Shown here: positions 63,668-64,000 of the stretch, one piece after another
Numbering within the stretch: the first letter of the stretch is position 1
Layout: every line of letters begins with the position of its first letter
Assembly (NCBI RefSeq): GCF_902806685.2
Contig: NC_048561.1
Location: 4,711,157 to 4,775,156, forward strand
Origin: Maniola hyperantus
Lineage: Eukaryota; Arthropoda; Insecta; Lepidoptera; Nymphalidae
DNA length: 64,000 nt
Reading direction: 5' to 3'
Program-made: the position numbers and the translations under genes
The notes under the pieces: generated by a model
The model's input: the letters and a program-made list of their open reading frames with translations, nothing else
The model's database searches: none
Told to the model about the DNA's origin: nothing

Positions 63668-64000
63668 AATACTACTTCTACGATTAGAAGAAGGTTTCGA
63701 GAGAAGAAAACTGCGGCCCGCGTACCTGCTAGGGGTCCGAAATTAACCGCACAGCATCGCAGGGAAAGGTTGCAATTTGCCCGTGAGCAAGTCAACTAGA
63801 CCCTCGACCAATGGAGGGCTGGACTCTTCTCGGATGAGACAAGAGTATCTTTATTATTTTGTATGTACGAAAGAGAGTGTACAGAAGACGAGGCGAACGA
63901 TTTGCTTAGGCTTGCATAGTACCCGTCGAATATGAAGGGGAATCGTGCATGTTCTGGGGTGGCATGTCAATCGACGGAAAAACCGAACTTGTGTGTGTTT
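63668..64000 (+). pseudogene. Tc1-like transposase catalytic fragment
   Basis: Encodes R-L-Q-F-A-R-E-Q-V-N, W-R-A-G-L-F-S-D-E-T-R-V-S (catalytic D) and then C-M-F-W-G-G-M-S-I-D in a shifted frame, as in Tc1 family transposases. The fragment begins near the point where the relic at 8047 ends and runs off the window. A stop replaces a tryptophan codon (V-N-stop-T-L). Confidence 0.75.

Overview
The window looks like a repeat-dense stretch of a moth or butterfly (lepidopteran) genome. The signs are AT-rich eukaryotic sequence, spliced genes with GT/AG introns, many copies of a short Helitron-like repeat typical of Lepidoptera (T-C-C-A-T-A-C start, C-T-A-G end), tRNA-related SINE pieces and short TTAGG-type motifs. 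No conserved host housekeeping gene was recognised. Almost everything that can be named is a transposable element (TE), and many are nested inside one another. Species-level placement is not possible from the sequence alone.

Layout. 1-8650: a Jockey-type LINE tail, a 339-bp tandem duplication, three unrecognised small genes (two of them spliced or exon-like), a four-unit tandem array with tRNA B-box-like motifs, a relic of a protein-primed DNA polymerase of Polinton/Maverick type, and a Tc1-like relic that cuts the polymerase. 8986-12792: a pogo-type DNA transposon with TA target duplication, inverted ends and a PHD finger at the C-terminus of its protein. 13050-18657: a Jockey-clade LINE (family A) into which a second LINE on the minus strand and a possible solo LTR have inserted. 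20260-28850: a PIF/Harbinger transposon with its two classic genes (DDE transposase on plus, Myb/SANT-like protein on minus). Its transposase is interrupted by a piggyBac-type element at TTAA. Its Myb-like gene is interrupted by an apparently intact hAT element with a perfect 8-bp target duplication. 29191-35560: fragments of Jockey family B, a BEL/Pao retrotransposon, family A copies head to tail, and an R1-like scrap. 35600-43180: two ends of a P-element-like transposase about 6.4 kb apart. Between them lie two related unrecognised ORFs sharing an H-E-x2-L-x2-G-T-P-I motif, a long inverted repeat, LTR-like and LINE-tail sequence; Helitron and SINE pieces follow. 43487-52519: two Jockey family B elements head to tail, the first with a complete 910-codon ORF2. 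52903-62313: a complete Ty3/Gypsy LTR retrotransposon (two 1479-bp LTRs, AGTC target duplication, Lys-type primer-binding site, one 1484-codon Gag-Pol) inserted into a 90-codon open frame. 62600-64000: relics of Helitron, piggyBac, family B and Tc1.

Reading the nest gives a relative history. The Harbinger is older than its hAT, piggyBac and Helitron passengers, and Jockey family A copy 1 is older than the minus-strand LINE inside it. The Gypsy element (same-length LTRs, only two 1-nt differences noticed) and the hAT element look youngest. The least explained parts are the small spliced genes at 1.3-5.5 kb next to the polymerase relic, and the paired GTPI ORFs at 37.0-40.1 kb.
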